A program made the position numbers and the translations under genes. 64,000 nucleotides of DNA, from positions 1,468,276-1,532,275 of the forward strand of contig CAJNDS010001668.1 in assembly GCA_905221605.1 (NCBI GenBank), read 5' to 3'. The notes beneath the pieces were generated by a model, which did no database searches, was not told the origin of the DNA, and worked only from the letters and a program-made list of their open reading frames with translations. Position 1 is the stretch's first letter, and the number at the start of each line of letters is the position of its first letter. Positions 63,776 through 64,000 of this stretch are shown here, piece by piece. The stretch is from Symbiodinium natans. Its lineage: Eukaryota > Sar > Dinophyceae > Suessiales > Symbiodiniaceae.

Positions 63776-64000
63776 GAAACTTGGGCGCTGGAATTCGGAG
63801 GAATTTTCCTTTGTTGAATATAAATTTCCCAAAGACAGGTGTCGGGTGTGCAGGTGCATGTATGTTTTGTGTTTCTCAGCATTTTTTTCAATATATAGAT
63901 AGATCTAGATGTATAGACGGATAGATAGATAGGTAGATAGAAAAGTTTTATACATGTAATATATATATTTCTACACATCTGCAATATGTGTTTCTGCAGA

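Overview
This window looks like nuclear DNA of a dinoflagellate. This is inferred from the sequence, not from a database match. TTTAGGG/CCCTAAA tracts of the plant and dinoflagellate telomere type are scattered in both orientations across almost the whole 64 kb. Coding sequence is cut into exons of about 17-160 bases. Introns that can be placed by homology mostly start with GC or GA instead of GT, a recognised dinoflagellate habit. No bacterial-style operons, rRNA or credible tRNA genes were seen. Almost no long ORF is a real gene, and the genes had to be read exon by exon.

Three genes on the + strand are recognisable. (1) About 6.4-18.7 kb: a voltage-gated cation channel. S2, S4, S5, the pore loop (TFAGN-WP), S6 and two C-terminal EF-hand-like loops lie on consecutive exons, and twelve introns can be placed to the base or nearly so. 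(2) About 31.6-53.1 kb: an orthologue-like WDR17 protein. WD40 blades (SGSDD, SGSWDATIRVWD, SSRDTTIRLW) are followed by an alpha-helical half, in the same order as WDR17. (3) About 62.0-64.0 kb: the start of a DEAD-box RNA helicase with Q motif, GSGKT and APTR, running off the window. Between these lie many short exon-like segments of unassigned genes (about 2.2-2.5, 22.2-25.0, 28.3-30.9, 54-61.8 kb). All are on +, consistent with one-directional gene clusters.

The rest is repeats. At least ten families of about 100-130 bp elements with terminal inverted repeats are present. Several are introners: the element is the whole intron, and its ends carry the splice sites. Clear cases are 13288-13468 (channel pore), 24829-24943, 14491-14606 and probably 2304-2423. 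Longer introns often keep the same CTTGG...CCAAG ends and appear to have grown by insertion of telomeric tracts and other elements.

Large tandem arrays include a 2.4 kb CCTTTAAA array (25877-28320), a 14-bp array (3504-3812), a 74-bp array (3915-4460) and 9-bp arrays (20128-20246, 36912-37144). The most interesting signal is the combination of introners, telomeric tracts and non-GT donors, including introns whose donor or acceptor is supplied by the TTTAGGG unit itself.
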